Positions 44,517 through 53,196 of a stretch of 64,000 nt of DNA are shown here, piece by piece. The translations under genes and the position numbers were made by a program. The DNA is taken from NCBI RefSeq assembly GCF_028771845.1, contig NZ_CP118270.1, positions 2,728,001 to 2,792,000 on the forward strand. The letters run 5' to 3'. The first letter of the stretch is position 1. Every line of letters starts with the position of its first letter. Below the pieces are notes generated by a model, which saw only the letters and a program-made list of their open reading frames with translations, was not told the origin of the DNA and did no database searches. The stretch comes from Paenibacillus marchantiae. GTDB taxonomy: Bacteria > Bacillota > Bacilli > Paenibacillales > Paenibacillaceae.

Positions 44517-45403
44517 GTAAAGGCGATCTTGAACAAAAACATGCGGCTGCGGCCGCTTTTCAATTTCTGTCCCGTTTCCCGGTGAAAATGCAGCTTGATT
44601 TCGTCCCGCCATTATTGCGGGAGAGTGTAGTGTATTACCCGCTGGTTGGTGCGGTCATCGGATTATGCGTCTGGCTGGGCGGAGCCCTGACGGGTGCACT
44701 GCTTCCATCGTTTCCGGCAGCGGTGTTAACCTTGACGTTATGGGTATGGCTAACCGGAGGCCTTCATCTGGATGGCTGGATGGATACGGCAGATGGGCTA
44801 CTCAGTTATCGAACCCGTGAGCGAATGCTGGAGATTATGAAAGACAGTCGTGTGGGGGCCATGGGCGTAATCGCCTGTGTCCTGCTGTTGATGATGAAAG
44901 CAGCATTGATTGCTGACTTTATCGCACGTGGTAACTGGGCCTATGGAGCTTTGCTCATCCTGCCGATGATCTGGAGCCGTTGGTTCATGGTATATGCCAT
45001 GGCGGCCTGGCCGAATGCCCGCAAGGACGATGGACTCGCTGTCCTGTTCAAGGGATTGGGGGAACGGAGGGAAGTCCAGCGTGCACGAAGCTCCGCGGTT
45101 GGGCTAACCATTCTGTCAGGTGTGATCACATGGGCTGCGGTATGGATCTTCCAGCCGGATACAGCCATGTTCCAGGTACTGGCGACGGAGAATGGATTGG
45201 GGACGTTACCATGGTGGCTATATCCTGTTGCAGCGATCATTGTGGTACCATTGGCTGGTTATGTGATTGGCAAATTCGTTGCCGGGCGTATCAGCGAAAG
45301 GCTGGGTGGACTTACAGGGGACACATATGGAGCCATGAATGAGCTGCTTGAGGCCGCACTGCTAACGGTACTTAGTCTGTTACAGGGATTCTTTTTGATA
45401 TAA
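44513..45403 (+). CDS. cobS: adenosylcobinamide-GDP ribazoletransferase (cobalamin synthase)
   Basis: The 296-residue multi-span membrane enzyme joins adenosylcobinamide-GDP and alpha-ribazole (phosphate). It shows 'AFQFLSRFPVKMQ', 'TGGLHLDGWMDTADGLLSYR', 'RMLEIMKDSRVGAMGVIACV' with the metal-binding acidic residues, and 'RLGGLTGDTYGAMNEL'. Its ATG overlaps the cobU stop. Confidence 0.94.
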   Translation: MSKGDLEQKHAAAAAFQFLSRFPVKMQLDFVPPLLRESVVYYPLVGAVIGLCVWLGGALTGALLPSFPAAVLTLTLWVWLTGGLHLDGWMDTADGLLSYRTRERMLEIMKDSRVGAMGVIACVLLLMMKAALIADFIARGNWAYGALLILPMIWSRWFMVYAMAAWPNARKDDGLAVLFKGLGERREVQRARSSAVGLTILSGVITWAAVWIFQPDTAMFQVLATENGLGTLPWWLYPVAAIIVVPLAGYVIGKFVAGRISERLGGLTGDTYGAMNELLEAALLTVLSLLQGFFLI

Positions 45404-45427
45404 CGCTGAGAGTGGAGGTGAGGGAAC

Positions 45428-47017
45428 GTGGAAGATACTTCTGCACAAACGTCCGAACAAACGGCAGCAGTATTAATGCTGCAAGGGACGGCATCGGATG
45501 TGGGGAAAAGTGTAATTACGACAGCCTTATGCCGAATATTCAAGCAGGATGGCTTCAGGCCGGCTCCGTTCAAATCACAGAACATGGCACTGAATTCTTA
45601 CGTCACGGAAGACGGCAAGGAAATCGGAAGAGCCCAAGGAGCACAAGCCGAGGCATGCGGCATTGAAGCGACAACGGATATGAATCCAATCCTGATCAAG
45701 CCGGTTCGGGATATGCATTCTCAGATTGTCGTGCACGGTGTGCCTCTTACACAGATGAGTGCGTGGGACTACCGGCAGCATTTCCTGCCCCAAGCCAAAC
45801 AAACGGTCATGGATGCGCTGAATCGGTTGCGCGCGACGTATGATATTGTGCTGATGGAAGGTGCGGGAAGTCCTGCGGAGATTAATCTGAAGGATCGGGA
45901 TATCGTTAATATGAATCTGGCAGGCTGGGCGGATGCTCCGGTTATTCTGATATCGGATATTGATCGTGGCGGTGTCTTTGCCTCCATTGTAGGTACTCTG
46001 GAGCTGCTGGAGCCGCATGAGGTTCAGCGTGTAAAAGGATTCATCATCAACAAGTTTCGTGGAGATCTGTCCCTGCTGCAGCCTGGGTTGGACTGGCTTG
46101 AAGAACGGACAGGCATTCCTGTATTGGGCGTATTGCCTTACATAAGTGATATTCAGATTGAAGCGGAAGACTCCGTAGTGCTGGACTCCATGCGACACGG
46201 CAAATCCGGTCAGCAGGAGCTGGACCTGGCAGTAATTCGTTATCCGCGTATTTCAAACTTTACAGACTTTGATGCCCTTTCTAGGGAGCCGGATGTGAAT
46301 GTGCGGTACGTGACTTCTCCCGATGAATTGGGGCATCCCGACGCCATTCTGCTTCCAGGTACGAAGGATACGATCGGTGATCTGGCATTTCTGCGTGCGT
46401 CGGGACTGGAGCAAGCGATTGCCAGCCAGACGGAGCGTAAACATGTTCAGCTTGTTGGGATATGTGGTGGATATCAGATGCTCGGTCAGCATCTCAAAGA
46501 TCCATTTGCGGTAGAAGCGAATCAGATCCAGGAAGCCCATGGATTGGGATGGCTGCCCCTATCGACAACATTTCTACAGAACAAACAAACGGTAAGAGCC
46601 TCCGGGCATGTTCACAGTCATCATCCAATTCGTTTGCCCAAGGAAAGTGATGCAGCAAACTCGTTGCCGATCCAGGGATACGAGATTCATATGGGTGTTA
46701 CCGAGTGTCTTGAGCCTGAACGTGTAACGGCCTTATTCGAAATCGCCCATCCGGGAGGTCAATCCTTCAATGAAGGCTGGGGCACGATGGATGGCAAAGT
46801 GTGGGGAACGTACCTGCATGGTTTGTTTGAAAGTGATCAGTTCCGACGTTCATGGCTCAATGGTCTACGTGAAGGAAAAGGACTTGCTCCGCTACTGGAG
46901 ACGTACAGCGCACGTGAACGTAAGGAAATGGAGTTTGACCGTGTAGCTGAATCATTACGTTCTTCATTGGATATGCAGCGTGTATACGAGATTATGGGCG
47001 TTCAGGCACCTAAATAA
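45428..47017 (+). CDS. cobQ: cobyric acid synthase
   Basis: The 529-residue protein starts at GTG 45428, with GGAGGTGAGGG just upstream. The N-terminal dethiobiotin-synthetase-like ATPase region ('LMLQGTASDVGKSVITTALC', 'PFKSQNMALNSYV') is followed by a class I glutaminase-like domain ('LVGICGGYQMLG', catalytic Cys). It amidates four side chains of adenosylcobyrinic diamide. Earlier corrin-ring genes are absent from the window, so they may lie elsewhere or the strain may rely on imported precursors. Confidence 0.95.
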   Translation: MEDTSAQTSEQTAAVLMLQGTASDVGKSVITTALCRIFKQDGFRPAPFKSQNMALNSYVTEDGKEIGRAQGAQAEACGIEATTDMNPILIKPVRDMHSQIVVHGVPLTQMSAWDYRQHFLPQAKQTVMDALNRLRATYDIVLMEGAGSPAEINLKDRDIVNMNLAGWADAPVILISDIDRGGVFASIVGTLELLEPHEVQRVKGFIINKFRGDLSLLQPGLDWLEERTGIPVLGVLPYISDIQIEAEDSVVLDSMRHGKSGQQELDLAVIRYPRISNFTDFDALSREPDVNVRYVTSPDELGHPDAILLPGTKDTIGDLAFLRASGLEQAIASQTERKHVQLVGICGGYQMLGQHLKDPFAVEANQIQEAHGLGWLPLSTTFLQNKQTVRASGHVHSHHPIRLPKESDAANSLPIQGYEIHMGVTECLEPERVTALFEIAHPGGQSFNEGWGTMDGKVWGTYLHGLFESDQFRRSWLNGLREGKGLAPLLETYSARERKEMEFDRVAESLRSSLDMQRVYEIMGVQAPK

Positions 47018-47037
47018 AAAAACTGCATGCTATATTA

Positions 47038-47220
47038 ATTTAAACTAGACATTTACACGAGAACGTAGAGGACAGAAATAACCTGAAGAAGCGAAGCGTT
47101 CGCCTTTATCCCCAGATTTTACCCTTTTTAAAAGTGAATCAAAAAAATCTGGGGGTAACAGCGATCGGAAGGTTGTTCTGTCATCGGAGTGGAGCGTGTA
47201 CATATTCATTTGTTCAATTT
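47038..47220 (+). repeat. palindromic repeat family, full copy B (clearest copy)
   Basis: The left end is ATTTAAACTAG and the right end TTGTTCAATTT. CATTTACACG near the left end mirrors CGTGTACATA near the right end. GAGGACAGAAATAACCT mirrors AGGTTGTTCTGTC. TTATCCCCAGATTTT mirrors AAAAATCTGGGGGTAA. A mini-hairpin GCGAA-GCG-TTCGC sits only in the left arm. It lies between cobQ and the chemoreceptor gene end. Confidence 0.85.
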
Positions 47221-47241
47221 ATATAATGTGCAGTCCAAAAG

Positions 47242-47302
47242 AATACCCCCATGTGTGGCAACGTTCCCTGAAACCTGGAACGTTGCTGAGCATGGGGGTA
47301 TT
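47242..47302. terminator. strong bidirectional terminator between cobQ and the chemoreceptor gene
   Basis: AATACCCCCATG pairs with CATGGGGGTATT, and inside it GGCAACGTTCC pairs with GGAACGTTGC. The flanks are T/A-rich on both sides. Confidence 0.85.
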
Positions 47303-47362
47303 TGTGTACCTAATGTTAAAGTTTGATTCGAAGATGGAAATAATGGGTTAAAGGTATTCCGG

Positions 47363-49063
47363 TTAGTTTATTTTGAAGTTCTTCATGGCGGATTGCAGTT
47401 CTACCGCTTGCTCATGTAGATGACGTACCGTGCTGGAATGGGAGTCCATTTCATTCAGTTGGAGATCCGCTGTAGAAGCAATCTCTTGCATGCTTTGACG
47501 GGATTTGGACGTGATCTGAGCCGTTTCTTCCACGGAAGCACTGACTTCTTCAGCTCCAGCAGATACTTGCTGGGTAGAGGCCGATACCGTCTGAATGGTC
47601 AGATTAACGTTCTGAATCAACTCGTTAAGCTGCTGGAATGCGGAGCCTGCCTGTTGAACCACGTGAGTACCTGATCCAATCTCTTGGGTTACACGGTTCA
47701 TAGCATCAACCGAACGTTCGGCGTCTTCACGGATAGTACCCAGGTAATCGGAGATTTCCTCCGTAGCTGTCTTGGATTGCTCCGCCAGTTTGCGTACTTC
47801 TCCGGCAACAACGGCAAACCCGCGTCCATGCTCTCCAGCACGTGCTGCTTCAATGGAAGCGTTGAGGGACAGCATGTTAATCTGTTTCGTGATTTCAAAA
47901 ATGGATTGAACAATGGTCCCTATCGCGATCGAGCGCTCGTTCATCGTTTCGACATAACGCAGAGATTCGCTCGCGGTCTGGCCGACACGTTCCATTTGCT
48001 GAATGGCATCCTGTGCCAGACGGTTACCGTTAACAGCTTCGTTTGCAGCATCTCCGATCTGCTCGGATACTTCGGCAGAAGAAGAGGCAATATGCATAAT
48101 GCCTTGCGTGATTTCTTCCATGGCTCTGGCATTTTCGGCTGCGCTGGAAGCGATACTTACGCTGCCTTTCTCGGCACTTTCTGCAGAACGACTGGAGTCT
48201 TTCACCATACCGGACATGGATTCTACCCGTTTGAGCAAATCATTGGAGCCTTCCACAACTTCATTGGATGTGGAGAGGGCACGGCTAATCATTTCTTTCA
48301 GATTATGAGTCATCGTCTGGAAGCTTGAAGCGAGCTGTGCAATTTCATCCTTACCTTTAATCTGAATTTCAGCAGTCAGATCTCCTTGTGATATCTGTTT
48401 GCTGTGTTGAACGAGCTGAATGATCGGCTTGGTTACACGTTTGATCATGCTTGTCGAGATGAGCCATCCGAGCAAAAAGACCAATGCCGTGATACCGAGG
48501 CACAACCAGAAGATCTGTGCAATTTTGTCCTGAATGAATTGGGCATCCATGCTAACAGCCATGATCATGTTACTTCCTGCGATCGGAATAAAGGCTGCTT
48601 TATGTACACCGAAGGAATCGGCATAAACCTGGCTGATTTCCATTTCTTTTTTCTCAGTGGCCTCATTCATTGCTGCTTCTACTTTAATCTCATCTCCGGC
48701 TTTCATGCCCGAGGAGGTATTTGCGATGACCACGGTAGCTTTACCATCCTGAATAGAGACAACGTATGCTCCGTCCAGATTATGCTCTTTGGCTTTGCCA
48801 GCCAAATAGGATTCCACTGTCAGTGCAGCACCCTCAGAGCCAGCTCCGCCACTCTGTACTTGCAAAATTTTAGAAGCGGATGTGTTTTTGTATATATCCT
48901 GAATGGACGTGCCCAGGACCTTGTCGAACTGTGGAAGCACGTAACTCTGCATAATATTCATGGAGACAGCATAGAAACTGATACTAAACAACAGGGAAGC
49001 AACCAGCAGTACGAGGAACAAAGTGCCTCTGATTTTACCGGCAACGGTGCGATTTCGAAACAT
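47363..49063 (-). CDS. methyl-accepting chemotaxis protein
   Basis: The 566-residue protein has an N-terminal helix (about 12-32), an extracytoplasmic sensor of about 150 residues (probably Cache-like), a second helix (about 186-206), a HAMP domain (about 207-260) and a long MA signalling coiled coil. The conserved hairpin tip is present as '[21 protein letters not shown]' split around '[20 protein letters not shown]'. It transmits ligand binding to CheA/CheW at the cell pole. The ligand is unknown. Confidence 0.94.
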   Translation of the reverse strand: MFRNRTVAGKIRGTLFLVLLVASLLFSISFYAVSMNIMQSYVLPQFDKVLGTSIQDIYKNTSASKILQVQSGGAGSEGAALTVESYLAGKAKEHNLDGAYVVSIQDGKATVVIANTSSGMKAGDEIKVEAAMNEATEKKEMEISQVYADSFGVHKAAFIPIAGSNMIMAVSMDAQFIQDKIAQIFWLCLGITALVFLLGWLISTSMIKRVTKPIIQLVQHSKQISQGDLTAEIQIKGKDEIAQLASSFQTMTHNLKEMISRALSTSNEVVEGSNDLLKRVESMSGMVKDSSRSAESAEKGSVSIASSAAENARAMEEITQGIMHIASSSAEVSEQIGDAANEAVNGNRLAQDAIQQMERVGQTASESLRYVETMNERSIAIGTIVQSIFEITKQINMLSLNASIEAARAGEHGRGFAVVAGEVRKLAEQSKTATEEISDYLGTIREDAERSVDAMNRVTQEIGSGTHVVQQAGSAFQQLNELIQNVNLTIQTVSASTQQVSAGAEEVSASVEETAQITSKSRQSMQEIASTADLQLNEMDSHSSTVRHLHEQAVELQSAMKNFKIN

Positions 49064-49397
49064 AGGATCATCCTTTCACGTCATGTTCATTAACATCGTC
49101 GCTTTTCCGTTATCGTAAGACTAAATACCAACGAAGAAAGGCCTAATTTTCACGTTGAGAAAACTTGGGAATAAGCGGATATACCTATATTACAAAATTA
49201 ACCGGAGGTTGAATACAATAATTTTCACGATTCAGTGTATTTTTTTCAGGAATAGATGAATTTATTACACGCATATTACATAATATCAATTAATACCTAC
49301 CAGAATAGTTTGTTATGTGATATATTGTTGAATATCGCTTTTGAGCGAGTAGAAAACCGGAATATCCGGTTACTCACACTGAGGAGGATTTATACAG
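49064..49397. other. 334-base divergent intergenic region (chemoreceptor / cystine symporter)
   Basis: No gene is seen. It is AT-rich and contains the inverted repeat AACCGGA-ATA-TCCGGTT (49358-49374, approximately), about 20 bases before the symporter start and its GAGGAGG. A stretch with TTAATACCTACC near 49290 could bind a sulfur regulator, but I could not match it with certainty. Confidence 0.4.
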
Positions 49398-50795
49398 ATG
49401 AATACCTTTTTAATCATTTTGAACGTAGTGGTTATGCTCGCTCTTCTGGGTGTCCTGTTCTGGATGCAGAAGAAACATATTTCCTTTACCAAGCGTGTAT
49501 TTGCGGGTTTGGGAATCGGGGTTGTATATGGCGTCATTCTGCAACTGATCTACACATCTGATTCTGAAATCATTACCAAGTCGGTCGATTGGTTTAATCT
49601 GGCCGGTTCAGGATATGTTCGTTTGTTACAAATGGTCGTGATTCCATTGATCATGGTCTCTATCATATCGGCCATCATGAATCTGAAAGGCAAGCAGAAT
49701 CTCGGTAAAATGAGTGTTTCGATTATCGCGATCTTGTTGATCACGACGGCTATTGCCGCAGGGGTCAGCATTGTGACAAGCTTGAGCTTCAACCTGACTT
49801 CCATTGAGATCGAAGGTGGAGACAGAGAGCTTGCACAAGGACAGAAGATGGAGGAACGTCTCGTTGACGTGAAGGATCAGACGATTCCACAGCAAGTACT
49901 GGAGTTCATTCCGTCGAATCCATTCGCGGACATGACCGGAGAACGTCGTACATCCACACTGGCGGTTGTTATTTTCTCGGCGTTTATCGGTGTGGCGGTG
50001 CTCGGATTGGATCGCAAAAAACCACAGCAGGCGGAAACATTCCGAGGCATGGTCAATGCGGTATATGCGGTGGTTATGCGAATTGTAACACTGGTGCTCA
50101 GGCTGACGCCTTACGGAATTTTGGCACTGATTACAAAGGTAACGGCCACCACGAATGCGGATGAGATTCTGAAGCTGATCAAATTCGTGATTGCATCCTA
50201 TGTTGCGTTGCTCGTCATGTTCATCATTCATCTGATTATCATTGCGCTCTCTGGGTTCAACCCACTTACGTATCTGAAAAAGGTTCTACCTACGCTGGTA
50301 TTTGCCTTTACCTCCCGTTCTAGTGCGGCAGCAATTCCGCTTAACGTGGAGACGCAGACGAAGAAACTGGGTGTATCCGACGGGATTGCGAATCTGTCAG
50401 CAAGCTTTGGGGCCACGATTGGTCAAAACGGCTGCGCCGGGATCTATCCGGCCATGCTGGCGGTGATGATTGCTCCAACGGTCGGAATCGATCCGCTGAG
50501 CTGGGACTTCATTATTACCCTGATCCTGGTTGTCATGATCAGTTCATTCGGTGTAGCTGGTGTAGGCGGCGGGGCAACCTTCGCTTCCCTGATCGTGTTG
50601 TCCACGATGAACTTGCCGGTAGCTCTGGCAGGATTGTTGATCTCGGTTGAACCGTTGATCGATATGGGTCGTACAGCATTGAACGTGAACGGGTCTATGA
50701 CTTCAGGACTTGTGACCAGCAAAATTCTGAAAGAAAACGATCATGATACATTTAATGATCAAAGTCGTGATCTGGATTCAGCCGTTCAGGCGTAA
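49398..50795 (+). CDS. tcyP: L-cystine/dicarboxylate-type symporter (TcyP-like)
   Basis: The 465-residue DAACS-family sodium symporter has about eight membrane helices. The substrate-binding hairpins show 'AFTSRSSAAAIPLNVETQTK' and 'SFGATIGQNGCAGIYPAMLA'. The long loop 'FIPSNPFADMTGERRTSTL' and overall length fit TcyP, a cystine importer of Bacillus, better than glutamate carriers. GAGGAGG lies 10 bases before the ATG. A single gene, it would complement the sulfate importer in sulfur supply (inference). Confidence 0.85.
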   Translation: MNTFLIILNVVVMLALLGVLFWMQKKHISFTKRVFAGLGIGVVYGVILQLIYTSDSEIITKSVDWFNLAGSGYVRLLQMVVIPLIMVSIISAIMNLKGKQNLGKMSVSIIAILLITTAIAAGVSIVTSLSFNLTSIEIEGGDRELAQGQKMEERLVDVKDQTIPQQVLEFIPSNPFADMTGERRTSTLAVVIFSAFIGVAVLGLDRKKPQQAETFRGMVNAVYAVVMRIVTLVLRLTPYGILALITKVTATTNADEILKLIKFVIASYVALLVMFIIHLIIIALSGFNPLTYLKKVLPTLVFAFTSRSSAAAIPLNVETQTKKLGVSDGIANLSASFGATIGQNGCAGIYPAMLAVMIAPTVGIDPLSWDFIITLILVVMISSFGVAGVGGGATFASLIVLSTMNLPVALAGLLISVEPLIDMGRTALNVNGSMTSGLVTSKILKENDHDTFNDQSRDLDSAVQA

Positions 50796-50844
50796 TTCAG
50801 ATTCATAATAGGCGGATGGCAGTTACTGCCACAAGCCATGCAAG

Positions 50845-50886
50845 AGCTGCCGTTCTTCGGGTTAATCCGGAGGGCGGCTTTTTGCT
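50845..50886 (+). terminator. terminator of tcyP
   Basis: AGCTGCC and GGCGGCT enclose CTTCGG/CCGGAG and are followed by a T5 run. Confidence 0.75.
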
Positions 50887-50998
50887 TTTAGCATCCGTTG
50901 GGCATACGGTAAATATCATCTGAAGCCAGTTGGAGTTATTTAGTGCTGTTCAAGCTTGGGGAAATGTGATAGAGTATTCATGTTTTGGCCCAGAGTCA

Positions 50999-51041
50999 AA
51001 CCGCGGTTCGTAACCATCCCGCGTAATCAAAACTAGGAAGG
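50999..51041 (+). promoter_or_regulatory. preQ1 class I riboswitch controlling the queuosine-precursor transporter
   Basis: P1 is CGCGG (51002-51006) with CCGCG (51019-51023). The loop TTCGTAACCATC follows the preQ1-I pattern, and the A-rich tail TAATCAAAACTAGGAAGG provides the pseudoknot strand. The tail merges with the AGGAAGG ribosome site, so ligand binding would block translation. The identity of the downstream gene supports the call. Confidence 0.8.
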
Positions 51042-51054
51042 CAGTGTATTTATA

Positions 51055-51738
51055 TTGTTTAATTTAGGATGGGGAGCGCTTTTCGTTCTCGTAACGTACG
51101 GCTTTTTTCTTTTGTGTTACCGCTTGTTCGGTAAAAAGGGTCTTTATGCCTGGATTGGTGTGGCAACAGTCATTGCCAATATACAGGTGACCAAAACGAT
51201 AGATATTATGGGTATCGTTCTGACGCTGGGCAATACGATGTATGTCAGCATGTACTTGACCAGTGATTTGCTCAATGAGAAATATGGACCAGGTGAGGCA
51301 CGTAAAGCCGTATGGTTCGGGTTCTTCACTTTGATTATGACGACAGTGCTGATGCAGATGGTATTGTTCTTTGAGCCAGCATCGACGGACTTTGCACAGG
51401 AGTCGATGGAAAAATTGTTTGGTATGCTGCCACGTCTGGCACTCGGTAGTCTGACAGCCTATTTCATCAGTCAGTTCCTGGACGTGCGACTATACACTTG
51501 GCTGCGTAAGGTGGCGCCAGGGCGTAATCAGTTGTGGATACGAACCAACGGTAGCTCGATCATCAGTTCGTTCGCGGATACACTGGTATTTTGCACGATT
51601 GCGTTTGCTTTCATCTATCCATGGGACGTTTGGCTTGAAATTTTCTTGACCACATATGTGATCAAATTTGTATTGACCGCGGTAGGAACGCCGTTTCTAT
51701 ATGCTGCACGAAGCTTTAAATTCAAGGATGAAGCCTAG
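51055..51738 (+). CDS. queuosine precursor transporter (YhhQ/QPTR, VUT family)
   Basis: The 227-residue protein has about six membrane helices and family motifs 'NIQVTKTIDIMGIVLTLGN', 'YLTSDLLNEKYGPGEARKAV' and 'SFADTLVFCTIAFAF'. COG1738 members import preQ0/preQ1 for tRNA queuosine synthesis. The start is TTG at 51055, 13 bases after AGGAAGG; no ATG or GTG in frame fits. A weak start plus a long spacing combined with the riboswitch suggests deliberately low translation. Confidence 0.88.
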   Translation: MFNLGWGALFVLVTYGFFLLCYRLFGKKGLYAWIGVATVIANIQVTKTIDIMGIVLTLGNTMYVSMYLTSDLLNEKYGPGEARKAVWFGFFTLIMTTVLMQMVLFFEPASTDFAQESMEKLFGMLPRLALGSLTAYFISQFLDVRLYTWLRKVAPGRNQLWIRTNGSSIISSFADTLVFCTIAFAFIYPWDVWLEIFLTTYVIKFVLTAVGTPFLYAARSFKFKDEA

Positions 51739-51780
51739 ATTCGTAGTTAAGTTCTTCTGCAAAATGCTGAATCCAAACAC

Positions 51781-51826
51781 AAAAGTCCCGCAAAGCCATG
51801 CATTCATGGTTTCACGGGACTTTTGC
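51781..51826. terminator. bidirectional terminator between the transporter and the dipeptidase
   Basis: AAAAGTCCCG pairs with CGGGACTTTT, with an inner CCATG/CATGG. Runs of A and T flank the two sides. Confidence 0.88.
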
Positions 51827-51842
51827 TTATGACCAAAAAGGA

Positions 51843-52934
51843 TTAGTCCGTCAGGATTTGCAGCTCTTTCGGATATGTCGTCAGAACTTCTACACCCGTT
51901 TCCGTCACAATTACATCATCCTCGATACGTACACCGCCTGCTCCGGTTACATAAATCCCCGGCTCAATCGTAAATACCGTACCTTCCTCCAGAATGTCCA
52001 TGTTCTGACCATGCAGTGAAGGATACTCATGCACGTCAATGCCCATTCCATGTCCAACTCTGTGCAGGAAACGTTCGCCGTATCCGGCTTCTTCCGTAAC
52101 CTGGCGTGCTGCACGGTCAATATCCGCACAGGTGACACCTGGCTTAACTGCACGAATGGCAGCTTCGTTTGCTGCGAGCACAGTGTTATAGATGGTTTTA
52201 AGTTCAGGTGAAATGTCACCAAAGGCAAATGTGCGCGTAATATCTGATGCATACCCACCAGCGTAGACACCCATATCGAACATCAGCAGATCGCCATGCT
52301 GCAATTTCCGTTCACCTGGTGTGCCGTGTGGCAAGCCTGTTTTGGGGCCAGTGAGCACCATCGTATCGAAGGAAGGGCCGTCTGCACCCAGTTTCTTCAT
52401 CTGGTATTCCATTTCGGCAACCAGTTCGATTTCGGTTACGCCTGTACGAACGTGAGACAGTCCTTGGCGAAGCGTCTCTTCGATCAGATGAATGGCGTGG
52501 CGAATGCGAGCAACTTCATCCGGTGTTTTTTTCACACGCAAGGTGCGAAGCAGAGGACCGACATCTTCAAAGTTGGCAGCGCCCAGCGCGGCGGTCAACT
52601 GTTCATAACGTGCGACAGTCACGTATTCTTTTTCGAGACCTACACGGCCCAGGCGTCCTTGATAACGCTCAAATAAAGCGTAAGGATTGTCCGTATCTGA
52701 ATGCGTGGCAATGTTCGAGACCGAAGAAGCGGCTGCTGCAGCTTCCTCGTCAAGTGCAGGCACGATCAACAGCGGATCTTCGCCGCGTGCAAGAACAAGC
52801 CCGAGGAAACGCTCATGCGGATTACTCGCAAAACCTGTTAAATAGTAAATATGCTTCGGATCTGTAATCAGCATGGCGTCCAATCCTTGCGTAGACAGAC
52901 CAGCTTCCAGCCGGGATAAAGGAGTTTGATTCAT
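51843..52934 (-). CDS. M24 family Xaa-Pro peptidase
   Basis: The 363-residue protein has an N-terminal creatinase-like domain and a pita-bread catalytic domain. The five metal ligands are in 'MFDMGVYAGGYASDITRTF' (two Asp), 'HRVGHGMGIDVHEYP' (His), 'FTIEPGIYV' (Glu) and 'VRIEDDVIVTE' (Glu). It cleaves the Xaa-Pro bond of dipeptides or peptides in the cytoplasm, like YqhT/PepQ. It stands alone between terminators. Confidence 0.93.
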   Translation of the reverse strand: MNQTPLSRLEAGLSTQGLDAMLITDPKHIYYLTGFASNPHERFLGLVLARGEDPLLIVPALDEEAAAAASSVSNIATHSDTDNPYALFERYQGRLGRVGLEKEYVTVARYEQLTAALGAANFEDVGPLLRTLRVKKTPDEVARIRHAIHLIEETLRQGLSHVRTGVTEIELVAEMEYQMKKLGADGPSFDTMVLTGPKTGLPHGTPGERKLQHGDLLMFDMGVYAGGYASDITRTFAFGDISPELKTIYNTVLAANEAAIRAVKPGVTCADIDRAARQVTEEAGYGERFLHRVGHGMGIDVHEYPSLHGQNMDILEEGTVFTIEPGIYVTGAGGVRIEDDVIVTETGVEVLTTYPKELQILTD

Positions 52935-53100
52935 AATTTATATGTCCACCTTTCATTCGTTCTATCTTTCTATTATAGAAGAATGTCGGGGAAATCCAAA
53001 TGGAGGAAGGAATGATGACCGAAAATTAGCTTTAACTACCCGTTTGAGTGGCAGGTAGGGAGGGTAATACAGGGCGAAACCGCGTAGGGTTGCTAATTTG

Positions 53101-53129
53101 CTTACTCAATAACTTACCTATTTACTTAC
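53101..53129. repeat. three CTTAC boxes at exact 12-base spacing
   Basis: CTTAC occurs at 53101, 53113 and 53125, just upstream of a TTGAAA/TAGGAT promoter-like pair (53131-53160) of the sugar dehydrogenase gene. This could be a small regulator-binding array or chance. Confidence 0.3.
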
Positions 53130-53196
53130 TTTGAAAATGGACAATCCTTGAAACTAGGATTACACGATATAACAAAATTAGAAGGGAGATGTATTC

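Noticed and set aside
49090..49140. Sigma-D (flagellar) promoter for the chemoreceptor
   Set aside because: A CGATAA -10-like string occurs on the minus strand, but there is no TAAA at the required distance upstream.
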